64,000 nucleotides of DNA from Parabacteroides sp. (GCA_019417325.1 DXVO01000024.1:1-64000); one strand, 5' to 3'. Positions 15,454 through 24,881 are shown, counted from the first letter of the stretch. Numbers and translations: made by a program. The notes: generated by a model from the letters alone, not told the origin.

Positions 15454-16602
15454 TCACTTAATCCGATAGGATACTATCAAAATATAAATCAATGAGAACA
15501 ATGGTACAAGCAGACTTACCCATTGATTATAAACATCAGCCATTATTCCCATAACCATTGGTAATATGGCACCACCTGCTACTCCCATTATCATCAAAGC
15601 CGAGATTTCGTTCGCTTGTTCCGGTTTTGACTGGATTGCCTGGGAAAAAATAATTGGAAAAACATTGGCACAAGTCAACCCCACTACAAAAAGAATCAGC
15701 ATCATTAAAGTAACATCCGTTGTAAATAAAAATAAGAAAAATGCGATAACGGCTGCTATCATATTTATAATCAAAAACTTCCAAGACGAATAACGTGCCA
15801 GCACAAATGTGCCTAATAATGTCCCCAAAGTACGTGCTGCAAAATAGACGCTACAGCCTAAACTCCCCTTGTCGATTGGCAAATCACACCGTTCTGCAAA
15901 ATATCTGGGTATGGCAGTCATCAAACCTATTTCAAAACCAACAATCAATAGAATTATGGAAAACCTAAGAAGTAATTTGGTGTCTTTTAATAAAGAAAGA
16001 ACTTTTCTGAAGCTTTGTTTCTCTGCCACAACCAATGTTTCTTTTATTGGGGTAAAAGCCAACCAAAGAAATGACAGACAAGATACAACCGCATATACCC
16101 AAAACATCAAATACCAATTGCCGAATAATCCGACAGCTGCGCTGGCAATTACCGGTCCCAATGTCGATGAAATGGCTTTGATAAAATATCCTAAAGTCAA
16201 TGTACTTGTTACTTTTTCTTTTGAAACGACATCCAGTAACAACGGATTTAATGAGACCTGCAATACCGTATTTCCAATTCCTAATAATATAAATGCACCC
16301 AAAACCCAGGTATAAGAATAGTTGAATAAAGGTAACAGCATTGCTATCATCGTTAGGATAATACTGAAAAGTACCGTCTTCTTTCTGCCAACTTTATCCA
16401 TAATAAGTCCGGTTGGTAACGAACAAATGGCAAACCAGACAAAAACCATTATTGGTAATAAATTAGCCACAGTATCACTCAACCCAAAATCATTTTTGAT
16501 ATAACTTGTGGAAATACCTACAACATCCACAAAGCCCATGACAAAGAATGCAAATAGAACTGGTATCAGTTGCAATAATAGTATGTTTCCGGTTTTCTTC
16601 AT
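15454..16602 (-). CDS. MFS transporter, FucP-like sugar/H+ symporter type
   Basis: The 382-residue product has about twelve hydrophobic segments. The first cytoplasmic loop carries the MFS signature (MDKVGRKKT after TM2), and the N-terminal half contains IKNDFGLSDTVANLLP and PTGLIMDKVGR, as in the FucP/NagP sugar permeases of Bacteroidota. The gene follows GH38 by 20 bp and precedes the methyltransferase genes, so the cargo is probably the sugar released by the mannosidases, or its methylated form. Substrate choice is inferred from context. Confidence 0.85.
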   Translation of the reverse strand: MKKTGNILLLQLIPVLFAFFVMGFVDVVGISTSYIKNDFGLSDTVANLLPIMVFVWFAICSLPTGLIMDKVGRKKTVLFSIILTMIAMLLPLFNYSYTWVLGAFILLGIGNTVLQVSLNPLLLDVVSKEKVTSTLTLGYFIKAISSTLGPVIASAAVGLFGNWYLMFWVYAVVSCLSFLWLAFTPIKETLVVAEKQSFRKVLSLLKDTKLLLRFSIILLIVGFEIGLMTAIPRYFAERCDLPIDKGSLGCSVYFAARTLGTLLGTFVLARYSSWKFLIINMIAAVIAFFLFLFTTDVTLMMLILFVVGLTCANVFPIIFSQAIQSKPEQANEISALMIMGVAGGAILPMVMGIMADVYNQWVSLLVPLFSLIYILIVSYRIK

Positions 16603-16622
16603 AACAATATTCTTTACACAAT

Positions 16623-19484
16623 TTACAATACCAATTTGTAAGTTTCAATAGCATGATGACCTAACTTCAAACGGATTTGTTTGCCGGAAACATTTAATTG
16701 TTCTACTTCGTCTTCAATAAGATTTGTACGGATCACATTCTTCACTTCGAAGGGTAAAGTCAATGTTACTTCTTTATCTTTACCCTCCATCTCTGTCAGA
16801 CGAATAATCAGATTACCATCATTATCAGCTTTCTTGATTAATGACATAGCAACAAAAGGATCAGACAATTGTAAGAAACTATAGTTCATATCCAGTTTCC
16901 CTCCTTTATTCACCTTTTTCTGTACATGTATCGGACGATTACTCTCCTGACCGAAAAGATAACCATTCTTCCACCCTTCCGAATGTGATGTTATCGAGAA
17001 CTTATAGGAATGAGTCCCTTTCTGATGATACCAATTTCCTTCCCCATGACAACTTTTATGCGAGGATAATAAAATTCCTTGTAACACAGGATAAATAGCT
17101 ATCTCACGTGATGGGTCAATCCAATCGCCAACCGCGACACATGAAGACATTGTCATTCCAAAACCATTCCCATTAGCTGAAATGAAATTTTGAATCTCAC
17201 GAGGATGTGAATCTTTCGGATGGTGTACATATGTTCCTCCCCAAGCCCAACCGCCAGGCTGTTTATCAAGTTCGTCACGTCCAACTTGTGCAACTCCCAT
17301 AGGCACTTCATAATTAATGGCCCGTTCCTCCATCATATTCAGAGGAAACGCTATTCGATACTGACGATTATGCTCACCATCGAAATCTTTTAACTGTACA
17401 TCAAAGTCTATTTGTTTATCATGATGATGAAACGTAATTGTCTGAACTATTGTTGCATGTTTCGTTAGCTGTTCATTAACAAACCGAGTGTATAATGGTC
17501 CATTTTCTGTCACACACCAATGAGCAATCTGTGAACTTAACGGAGCAATATCACCCGGAACAACGTCCGTAATACGGGTAAATTCTCCGGCTCCATTACC
17601 AGTATATCCTAATTCAATTACATCACCACAAGCAAACTTCGATGTATGCGTTACCTCTTTCCCTAATTGTTTATCAAACAGGGAGACTATACCTCCATTA
17701 CCCAGAACAGCCTTATAATAAACATTTTCAACACTATTACTTGTAAAATTAGAGATAGTGGAATCATTTGTTGTGGGATTCTTTCCCTCCATAATCGAAT
17801 AGGTACGATATCCCATTGATGGTACATTTTCTGCACGAAATACTACATAACAATTGCCATCTTCCGATACTCTGACTTGAGAGGGAACTATGTTACCGGT
17901 TTCATCCTTAACAATGGCCTTATCCTCTGTGATTCCTATTTCTATCAATTCACTGCGTTTCCAGGTCAGATCGTTAAACACAACATAATTATTTGTCCGT
18001 GTATCGACTTCTTCTACTATTTGTTTCAAGGCATCAGTCAATAATGCTTTCCCCATATCGCGTCCTACTTTCAAGCTATCCTCGAAAATAGCATCTGTAA
18101 TATCACCGTTCTTTCCTCCCAAACCATGGTCGGGATAAATGGATGCCATCCAGGCACGATCAAATGAAGAACGTGGATAAGAGTTTAAGCTTCCTTTTAA
18201 AAGAGAAGAAAAAGTGGTAAATGATTCTGCTGCTGGTAACAAAACGGCAGCTTCACGCTTATAAACTGTCGCTTCATAATGAGCTGGTCCATGAATATAA
18301 AGCCACAAATCCGGTCGCTCCCCTGCTATTTTTTCAAACTGTGTATTCTTACCTCTGACAGCTTCAAAATATTCCTCTGATGTTGATGCTTTCAGACGGG
18401 GTAATGGGACTTCCGAAGCTTCAGCAATCTTATTCCATTCATTTATCACAGGCTGAAAATCTACAGGTTTGGTAGCATCACAACTGATCAGAATCGCATA
18501 ATGAGGGGGGATTTGATGTTTCTCAAAATAATTACTCCAAAGTTGTGTGCGATGATGCAATTTATAAAATGCAGTAACGGCATCCTTATCGAAAAATTTC
18601 CAAATCATTGATGCCCAACCATAATTTCCTGGGGTAAATGTTAGCACTTTTGATCCATCCGGACTATACCAATCATATAATCCTTCTGCCATACGGCTGA
18701 TAAACAAGTTAGGAATTCCACTTTTTGCCAGAATTTGAGGCATCTGCCATGTTCTTCCTGGTACGTCTATATTATTTGCCACCAAATCATCACATCCTGG
18801 CAAATTCTCACGAATCCATTTCCTCCCATAATAGGCCTGACGCACTAATTGCTCACCACTTGATAAACCCTCATATGGCTGATTATAAGTAGCTCCCCAA
18901 CCAAAACGTTTTTCCTTATATAATTGAATCAATTCATCCTTTCTTTCCGGATGCTTTTCTAAAAACTCCATTAAATTGAGTGTCTGCTCCATCTCAAACG
19001 TGAAAGATGGATTATTCTTCATCAATTCCAAAGCTGGACAAATAATCTGATTTATCCGATCTTCTCTACAATACTCTGGTGTATCCATCCAAGCAATATC
19101 TTGGTGGGAAGACTGTATAATGTGAATAGTTCCATCTTTAAAATATCCCCAATCTGATGGTATAAAAGGTGTATAAACTTGCTCTAATACAGTCTTCTTA
19201 TTTGAAACCAATTTCAATATATTCTGATCACCTATCATTGGTAACCAAACAAGTAAACTATCGGGACGAGTTGTAGAAGTAATCTCTATTGCCTTACCAT
19301 CCATATATGCTTTTACAGAGGTTCTCAAGGCTTTTTCCGTTTTAATATATGACAAAATCTTAAAGTCCTTATTATCTTGCTTATATTCAACTGGAGAAAC
19401 AGGAGCTATTACTGCTGACACCTGAATTTGGGCTTCAATATTTGTAACTATACAAAGTAGTCCTACAATAAGTGTTCTAATCAT
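16623..19484 (-). CDS. Second GH38 alpha-mannosidase, exported
   Basis: The 953-residue product has a signal peptide (residues 1-18, ending IEAQ) and a ~100-residue N-terminal beta domain absent from the first GH38. Then come IIQSSHQDIAWMDTPEYC (metal ligands His/Asp), TYNQPYEGLSSGEQLVRQAYYGRKW and NIDVPGRTWQMPQ with the probable nucleophile Asp. The C-terminal part (GNGAGEFTRI, YEVPMGVAQVGRDE) matches the first copy in layout. It cleaves alpha-mannosides and opens the operon with the MFS and corrinoid genes. A LacI-type operator lies 30 bp before its start. Confidence 0.92.
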   Translation of the reverse strand: MIRTLIVGLLCIVTNIEAQIQVSAVIAPVSPVEYKQDNKDFKILSYIKTEKALRTSVKAYMDGKAIEITSTTRPDSLLVWLPMIGDQNILKLVSNKKTVLEQVYTPFIPSDWGYFKDGTIHIIQSSHQDIAWMDTPEYCREDRINQIICPALELMKNNPSFTFEMEQTLNLMEFLEKHPERKDELIQLYKEKRFGWGATYNQPYEGLSSGEQLVRQAYYGRKWIRENLPGCDDLVANNIDVPGRTWQMPQILAKSGIPNLFISRMAEGLYDWYSPDGSKVLTFTPGNYGWASMIWKFFDKDAVTAFYKLHHRTQLWSNYFEKHQIPPHYAILISCDATKPVDFQPVINEWNKIAEASEVPLPRLKASTSEEYFEAVRGKNTQFEKIAGERPDLWLYIHGPAHYEATVYKREAAVLLPAAESFTTFSSLLKGSLNSYPRSSFDRAWMASIYPDHGLGGKNGDITDAIFEDSLKVGRDMGKALLTDALKQIVEEVDTRTNNYVVFNDLTWKRSELIEIGITEDKAIVKDETGNIVPSQVRVSEDGNCYVVFRAENVPSMGYRTYSIMEGKNPTTNDSTISNFTSNSVENVYYKAVLGNGGIVSLFDKQLGKEVTHTSKFACGDVIELGYTGNGAGEFTRITDVVPGDIAPLSSQIAHWCVTENGPLYTRFVNEQLTKHATIVQTITFHHHDKQIDFDVQLKDFDGEHNRQYRIAFPLNMMEERAINYEVPMGVAQVGRDELDKQPGGWAWGGTYVHHPKDSHPREIQNFISANGNGFGMTMSSCVAVGDWIDPSREIAIYPVLQGILLSSHKSCHGEGNWYHQKGTHSYKFSITSHSEGWKNGYLFGQESNRPIHVQKKVNKGGKLDMNYSFLQLSDPFVAMSLIKKADNDGNLIIRLTEMEGKDKEVTLTLPFEVKNVIRTNLIEDEVEQLNVSGKQIRLKLGHHAIETYKLVL

Positions 19485-19513
19485 GTTGTATTATTTTTAA
19501 AATTAACGATTAC

Positions 19514-19526
19514 TTAACCGGTTCAA
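19514..19526. promoter_or_regulatory. LacI-type operator before the GH38-MFS-corrinoid operon
   Basis: TTAACCGGTTCAA is an almost perfect palindrome centred on CCGG. It differs by one base from both 4135-4147 and 20573-20585. The flanks (TACTTAACCG, TTCAATAA) also repeat those at 4133-4150, more than chance would give. It lies in the 62-bp gap between the lacI stop and the GH38 start. No good TAnnTTTG was found in this gap, so the gene may also be read from the lacI promoter. Confidence 0.75.
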
Positions 19527-19546
19527 TAATGTGATAAATAAAAAAA

Positions 19547-20560
19547 TTATCTTTTACTTGCCAATGGCAAGAATTCATTTTCAACAACTACATTTTTATA
19601 CACATAATCATTACCGGTCTGAATATTTTCTAAAAGAATCTTCACAGCCTCAATACCCATTTTATCTATTTGCATTTTAGATATACACATTTCCGGAGCT
19701 AATATGTCCAAAGCCCCTGTTTCATGAAAACTACCTAAATTAAAACGGGTATGATAATTTATATTATGAGTAATAAAATAACGAATCGCTTCCATTGCTA
19801 AATAATGAGTAGAGAAAAAGAAACCATCGACATCAGGTACTTCTTCAAAAAGATAATTTAGTTTATCAATAATATCTGTTTTATAACTCTGTCGATCAAT
19901 GAAAACTTCAAGAGACAGATCGTGCACCAAACCCAATTCCTTTAAAGCACTTCGATATCCCTCTATTCGCTGCTTCATTACATAAAGATGTACATCTGTT
20001 GTTAACAATGCTATCTTCTTCGACCCCTTTTTTCCTAAATGATAAACTAAATCAAAACTACTATCGCAATTATTTACTATTACATAATTGGTTTTTATAT
20101 TCGGATAGTATCTATCCACTAAAACAAAAGGAAGTGAATCATTCAACAAAAAATCAATCCATTGTTTAAAAACCTTAGTTGGAGCAATTATGATTCCATC
20201 GACTTGCTTTGATTTCAAAGTCTTAACTAATTCATATTCCTTCTTTCCGTCTCCTTCTGAACTACACACTACCAAAGCATATTTATTCCGTGCCGCTTCT
20301 AATTCTATTGCCTGAGCTAGACTTGCATAAAATGTATCTCCTAAAAAAGGAATAATTAACCCTATTGTGTTCGATGTTCCTAAAGACAAGCTACGAGCAA
20401 GCAGATTCGGACGATAATTGACCGATTCCGCATACTCTTTCACGCGCTTAATCGTAGCTTCACTAAACCCTTTGGATTCCCCTTGCCCAGAAAGTATCCA
20501 TGAGATAGTTGCTTTCGAAAGATTTAATGCTTGAGCTATGTCTTTAATTGAAACTTTCAT
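19547..20560 (-). CDS. LacI-family transcriptional regulator
   Basis: The 337-residue product starts MKVSIKDIAQALNLSKATISWILSGQG, the LacI helix-turn-helix, followed by the hinge helix (YRPNLLARSLSLG) and a periplasmic-binding-protein-like effector domain (TNTIGLIIPFLGDTFYASLAQAIE, VDGIIIAPT, ALLTTDVHL). The ligand is probably a sugar or sugar-like molecule. Its own promoter is covered by an operator that matches those before both GH38 genes, so it probably represses the entire locus and itself until the inducer (perhaps mannose or a methyl-mannose) appears. Confidence 0.93.
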   Translation of the reverse strand: MKVSIKDIAQALNLSKATISWILSGQGESKGFSEATIKRVKEYAESVNYRPNLLARSLSLGTSNTIGLIIPFLGDTFYASLAQAIELEAARNKYALVVCSSEGDGKKEYELVKTLKSKQVDGIIIAPTKVFKQWIDFLLNDSLPFVLVDRYYPNIKTNYVIVNNCDSSFDLVYHLGKKGSKKIALLTTDVHLYVMKQRIEGYRSALKELGLVHDLSLEVFIDRQSYKTDIIDKLNYLFEEVPDVDGFFFSTHYLAMEAIRYFITHNINYHTRFNLGSFHETGALDILAPEMCISKMQIDKMGIEAVKILLENIQTGNDYVYKNVVVENEFLPLASKR

Positions 20561-20572
20561 TATAAAAGCTAT

Positions 20573-20590
20573 TTAAACGGTTCAAAAATA
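20573..20590 (-). promoter_or_regulatory. lacI -7 box overlapped by its own operator
   Basis: TTAAACGGTTCAA at 20573-20585 is one base from the operator at 19514. It overlaps the minus-strand -7 box TATTTTTG (20583-20590), 23 bp before the lacI ATG. Binding here would block its own transcription. Confidence 0.65.
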
Positions 20591-20775
20591 ATTATTAATT
20601 TTCATAAACCATCTTCTCCTTGTATTTTTAACTTTTTTTCGAAATAGCATACGCATCACCTAGTCTTACATCCCCCTCCTCTATTTCATATATCACTTCA
20701 TCTAACCGCCAGAATAGAGTAACCAAAGCAGAGTAACATTTCAAAATTCTAAGCTTGAAGTTTAATCATAAAATA
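20591..20775. other. AT-rich intergenic sequence without a recognised feature
   Basis: Between the lacI promoter and the relaxase relic no ORF, hairpin terminator or RNA gene can be supported. It is the border between the sugar locus and the mobile island. Confidence 0.4.
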
Positions 20776-20840
20776 TCTGCCAGATTGAAAAAAACATCTG
20801 TATAGATCCCTTTCTCCATCCTTTTTTAATTTTCATGTTA
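20776..20840 (-). pseudogene. Relic of a relaxase gene (N-terminal fragment)
   Basis: About 60 bp match the start of the two intact relaxase genes at 27406-27466 and 39626-39690. The block CAGATTGAAAAA..CATC.GTATAGAT.CCTTTCTCCAT is shared with few changes. On the minus strand it corresponds to residues of the EKGIYTDGFFNLTDD region. The flanks do not match, so only a scrap remains. It shows that a third mobilization module once lay at the left of the island. Confidence 0.7.
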
Positions 20841-20938
20841 GAGGCAGGGAAAAAATAAAGGATAGAAAAACGGCAAACAGAGAAAGATTTCCACATTACC
20901 ACCTTTATCCGGTGAATTACCTTTGCTGGGTGAACCGA

Positions 20939-21274
20939 ATGTACAGAGTAAAACACCTCGACAAGCGAGTTCTATACAGTGCAAGGCATCGTTGGACGCA
21001 GTACAAGACGGAGAACGCGAAGTCGGAGAAGGATTTACCCACGCTCCGGAAAGTGATGGGCGATACATAGAAAAAAGAAGAGGAATTGAAGCAACTCAAA
21101 TCCGAATTAGTAGATTGGAACTTATCAGAGTATCAGACCATGCAAAATTCAAAGAACAACAAAATAGTGACTCTTGAAAATAGTAACCTGAATATTTCCA
21201 GCAAGGATAAAAGCAAAAGACAATTTGTAAAAGAACACATAACTATCACCCATCAAAATACTTATACGGAATAG
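20939..21274 (+). pseudogene. Unknown coiled-coil gene with an in-frame TAG
   Basis: From ATG 20939 the frame reads 43 codons (MYRVKHLDKRVLYSARHRW...) to TAG at 21068-21070. It then continues without a shift for 68 codons (KKEEELKQLKSELVDWNLSE...) to the stop at 21274. The second half is rich in E/K/L heptads. One nonsense codon (CAG to TAG is the simplest change) splits a frame that is otherwise open, and the frame is also open upstream of the ATG. I do not recognise the family; a mobilization accessory protein would fit the place. It is probably a young pseudogene. Confidence 0.5.
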
Positions 21275-21523
21275 AGCACAATCTAAAGGAGCTAAAATAT
21301 AGTCTGTCTTTCGCTTATTTACTTTATTTCGCTTACTTTGTAAATAATATATGTGCAACAGAATTATAGCATAATTAATAAGTTGATATCTATTGCCTAT
21401 CACAAGAAAGCTGATAAACGAAATTCCACTCTCCAAAGAATAAAAGTTCTCCATACCACAGGTTATAAGCAACTTTAGCTTACAGGGATGCGCTCATTGT
21501 ACAAATAATAAAAAGATAGAAAA

Positions 21524-21868
21524 ATGGCTGAAACAACAAACTTGTTGGCTGAATTTATATCTCGCCTCAACCTGTCGGAAGAGCTAGTACGAACGTTTGC
21601 GGAAGGCGGACGTGTTGCTACCATTCGGAGGGGCGAATCCGTGGTAAAACAAGGGGAGTTGTGCCGTTATGTAATTGCCATACTGGAAGGTACTTTTGAG
21701 GCAATTGGCTGTCGTCCGGACGGACAACAACAACTTCTCGGATTCGGTTTTGCCAATGAATTTGTAACCGATTACCCAGCATTCTTAGCACAATCGGCAG
21801 CTCGCTACACCATACAGGCAATCACAGAAGTAGCTGATGAGTGTTTTCTCCTTTTCCTCCAATCCTAG
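21524..21868 (+). pseudogene. Crp/Fnr-family regulator, truncated (cNMP-binding domain only)
   Basis: The 114-residue frame covers the front of a Crp/Fnr protein: LLAEFISRLNLSEELVRTFAEGG, GESVVKQGELCRYVIAILEGTFEAIG and LGFGFANEFVTDYPAF, all parts of the beta-roll effector domain. After ITEVADECFLL the sequence changes abruptly into an antisense integrase fragment, so the dimer helix and the DNA-binding HTH are lost. Full members have about 190-230 residues. It cannot act as a normal regulator. Confidence 0.85.
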
Positions 21869-22125
21869 GAATGCGTTCCTGATTTTTTCCGGCAGGGCGT
21901 AACCGTCCACGTTCATCATGCGTGTGTAGTGCATGGTAATGACCGAACGTATCTCGTCCAATGTCTTGTTAAGTGAGGATACCCTGAGGTTTTCTTTCTT
22001 CTCCTCACTTTGATTGTTGATGATGGCTCTTCCCGTTTTCGTGTCCCTGTTGTCGGGGTGTATATCCAGCTTGCTGCTGAATTGTACCTGATCACCATCC
22101 ACCGTGATGCGAACTCTACACAGTA
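21856..22125 (-). pseudogene. N-terminal fragment of a tyrosine integrase
   Basis: The minus-strand frame encodes VRITVDGDQVQFSSKLDIHP, DTKTGRAIINN and MHYTRMMNVDGYALPEKIRNAFLGLEEKEKTL, the arm-binding and SAM-like N-terminal domain of Bacteroidota phage-type integrases. It ends at about 21856, exactly where the Crp fragment stops, and has no catalytic domain. The junction is therefore a rearrangement that joined two incomplete genes tail to tail. Confidence 0.8.
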
Positions 22126-22391
22126 AAAGCAGGAAAGAGAAAAACGAGGTAATTAATTGATAAATAGAAATGTAAGTCTTTTGGTGTCTTATGATGTCCG
22201 ATAGTGAATTTGCAGGAAAAAGCGGATTAGCGCATACTTTCCGTCTCTTATCCGTTACCCATTTTCACTCGTGAAAAACAAGGCAAAACAATGACCTCAA
22301 ACGACTGGGTATAGCGCTGTTTGTCTCCATGTTACATAATTCAAATAACTCACAGAGAAAGTAATTTTATAAACTTAAAAATGTGAGCATT
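22126..22391. other. Leader before the tandem integrases
   Basis: No gene is seen here. A small perfect palindrome, TTTTCAC-TC-GTGAAAA, lies at 22262-22277. It may be a regulator or recombinase site. The ATG of the first integrase is at 22392. Confidence 0.35.
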
Positions 22392-23633
22392 ATGAGCAAT
22401 GAATTAAAGGTGTCTTTCTACCTCAAACGAGAGGGGAACAGTGAAACGGCAGAGGTTAATCCCTATACCTTTTATCCGATAATCGGAAAAATCATTATTG
22501 GCAACTCCATCGCCCAATTCAGTTCAAAACTGAAAATTGAAGAACGGCTTTGGAGTGTAAAATCAGGTCGGGCAATCGGCAAAAGCCGTGTAGCCGTTGA
22601 ACTCAACAGAGAGATTAATAAAATCAATCTCTCCATACATCACCATTATAAAGACATTTTAGACAGGACAGGGAAAGTAACCGCTACCGATGTAAAAAAT
22701 GCCTTTCAAGGCATTGCAACCGAACAGGAAACTTTACTCAGGTTCTTTAATGAACTTGTTCGGGAATTTCATTTGAGGGTAGGTATAGACAGGGCGCATA
22801 CGACTTACCTGAAATACCTGAACGCCCAAATGCATTTGGAACGGTTTATACGAGCCAAATATAAAGTTCAGGATTTACCCCTGACACAATTGGATTTACC
22901 CTTTATCGAAAGTTTCGCCCTATACTTACGTGTGGAACGGAAAATGCAACCCGAAACTGTAAACGGACGAATTATACTACTCCAAAAAGCGGTTAGAGTG
23001 GCTTTGCATCGGGGATTGATAAGCCGTCCGCCATTTTTCGGCTATAAAGCTGAAAAGTGCAAAATAAAAATCAAATCTCTTACCGCTGACGAACTTGAAC
23101 GGCTTCTGGCAACTCCGATTGAGCGACCTACCTTAGTGTTTGCCCGTGATATGTTTGTATTTTCTTCGTTTACTGGCATGTGTTATTCCGATGTCCGAAA
23201 ATTTACTTGGAAAGATTTGACAAAAGATGAGGACGGTAGCCTGTGGATAAACATGTTTCGACAAAAAACGAACGTCCCTTTCAATGTTAAGTTATTAGAT
23301 ATTCCCATACAAATTATAGAGAAGTATCGAGGTATGGGAAAAGAAGATAAGGTGTTCCCGATGATTGCATTGAGCAATATTGATGTACGGCTAAAACTCA
23401 TTGCCAAATTATGCGGTATAAACAAGCCTCTTGCCTACCACATGAGCCGTCATACTTTCGGAAGTCAGGTTTGTCTATCTCAAGGCGTTCCGATAGAGAG
23501 CGTTAGCCGAATGATGGGACACACGGATATTCACACCACACAACGATATGCCCGTGTCAATAATGATAAAATAGCCAATGACATGAAAAAGCTATCGCTA
23601 CGTATAGCCGACAAATATACTTATGTAGAATGA
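22392..23633 (+). CDS. Tyrosine recombinase/integrase, first of a tandem pair
   Basis: The product has 413 residues from ATG 22392; a GTG at 22383 is also in frame. It has an arm-binding domain (KVSFYLKREGN...), a SAM-like core-binding domain (residues ~110-210) and a catalytic domain with HMSRHTFGSQVCL (HxxR), MMGHTDIHTTQRYARV (His/Tyr nucleophile). The first catalytic Arg is not in its usual place (SSFTGMCYSDV), as in IntDOT of CTnDOT-type elements. It is followed 15 bp later by a second integrase. Tandem pairs usually work together on one element. Confidence 0.9.
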   Translation: MSNELKVSFYLKREGNSETAEVNPYTFYPIIGKIIIGNSIAQFSSKLKIEERLWSVKSGRAIGKSRVAVELNREINKINLSIHHHYKDILDRTGKVTATDVKNAFQGIATEQETLLRFFNELVREFHLRVGIDRAHTTYLKYLNAQMHLERFIRAKYKVQDLPLTQLDLPFIESFALYLRVERKMQPETVNGRIILLQKAVRVALHRGLISRPPFFGYKAEKCKIKIKSLTADELERLLATPIERPTLVFARDMFVFSSFTGMCYSDVRKFTWKDLTKDEDGSLWINMFRQKTNVPFNVKLLDIPIQIIEKYRGMGKEDKVFPMIALSNIDVRLKLIAKLCGINKPLAYHMSRHTFGSQVCLSQGVPIESVSRMMGHTDIHTTQRYARVNNDKIANDMKKLSLRIADKYTYVE

Positions 23634-23648
23634 TTAAAGAAGCAAAAC

Positions 23649-24881
23649 ATGAAAAAGAATAGAAGCACTTTCGCCATATTATTTTATCTCAATACAAGTA
23701 AAACGAAAAAGTCGGGTAAATGTCCGATAGTTGGCAGAATTAGTATTGACGGAAAAAGTACCACATTTAGTACGGGATTGGAAATCTCGCCTGAACAGTG
23801 GGATGCCAAATCAGGATTGGCAACCGGGAAACCTAAAGAGGTCAATGATATTAACCGACAAATTGAGAATTATAGAATTGAGATTGCCAATCATTACAAG
23901 GATATGGTAAATAACAACGGCTATGTAACAGCCGAATATCTTAAAAATGCACTTCGAGGAATTGGAACCCGACACAACACCTTGTTACAGGAATTTTCCG
24001 AATATCTGGAAGATTGCAGGAAAGGTATCTGTATAAATATGGTATATTCTACTTACCGTATGTACCGTGTTGCCTATAATCATTTGCGAGAATTTATATT
24101 ATCCAAATATGGTATGGAAGATATTGCTTTTGGGCAAATTGATTATAACTTTGTTGAATCATATGATTATTACCTAAAGATAGACAAGGGAATGACCACT
24201 CGCACCGTAGAAGGAAATGTTGTCGTATTTCGCAGGGTTGTCAGGCGTGCCCTTAATAAAGGGATGATTCGTCAAGATCCATTTTTCAATTATGTACCTA
24301 CACGGGTACGCCCTACACATCGGTGGCTTTCCAATGAGGAGATAGAGAAGATAATGAAAACACCTATCGCTCACAAAAGTACAAACTTCGTTCGTGATAT
24401 GTTTATTCTATCTTCATTTACAGGTTTGGCGTATGTGGATGTCAAGAATTTGCAGGAGTCTAATATCAAAGAGATGGATGATGGTAGTAAATGGATTGTT
24501 ATAAATCGCCAAAAAACAGGAACGCCTTCTTATATCCCTTTATTGGATATTCCGATGCGTATTATTGAGAAATACAGGGGGACGGGTAAGAACGGAAAGT
24601 TATTCAACTTGATGAACAGCCCAGAAGTAAATCTTTACTTGAAAAAGATTGCCAAAGCTGCCGGTATAGAGAAGCGATTAACCTATCACATGAGTAGATT
24701 TACTTTCGCCACGACAGTCTGCCTGACACAAGGTGTTCCGATAGAGAGCCTTAGCCAAATGATGGGGCACATTAATATTAAGACTACTCAAATTTACGCA
24801 GAGGTTACTAAAACAAAAATTAATGAGGATATGACTAACCTTGCGGAACGGATTGAGGGTAAATACGAACTGGCAAAGTAA
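23649..24881 (+). CDS. Tyrosine recombinase/integrase, second of a tandem pair
   Basis: The 410-residue product has the same layout as the gene before it but is clearly divergent. STFAILFYLNTSKTKKSGKCPIVGRI is the arm-binding domain; the catalytic domain holds SSFTGLAYVDV (no first Arg), HMSRFTFATTVCL (HxxR, with Phe after the Arg), MMGHINIKTTQIYAEV (His and Tyr). The conserved His after HxxR is replaced by Phe, which could lower activity. The two genes are probably one transcript. Confidence 0.9.
   Translation: MKKNRSTFAILFYLNTSKTKKSGKCPIVGRISIDGKSTTFSTGLEISPEQWDAKSGLATGKPKEVNDINRQIENYRIEIANHYKDMVNNNGYVTAEYLKNALRGIGTRHNTLLQEFSEYLEDCRKGICINMVYSTYRMYRVAYNHLREFILSKYGMEDIAFGQIDYNFVESYDYYLKIDKGMTTRTVEGNVVVFRRVVRRALNKGMIRQDPFFNYVPTRVRPTHRWLSNEEIEKIMKTPIAHKSTNFVRDMFILSSFTGLAYVDVKNLQESNIKEMDDGSKWIVINRQKTGTPSYIPLLDIPMRIIEKYRGTGKNGKLFNLMNSPEVNLYLKKIAKAAGIEKRLTYHMSRFTFATTVCLTQGVPIESLSQMMGHINIKTTQIYAEVTKTKINEDMTNLAERIEGKYELAK

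Noticed and set aside
20923..21177. 84-codon plus-strand frame
   Set aside because: It is a shadow of the frame at 20939-21274, which is longer and has coding-like composition on both sides of one TAG.
21524..21868. Functional Crp/Fnr regulator
   Set aside because: The DNA-binding domain is missing and the sequence passes into an antisense integrase fragment.
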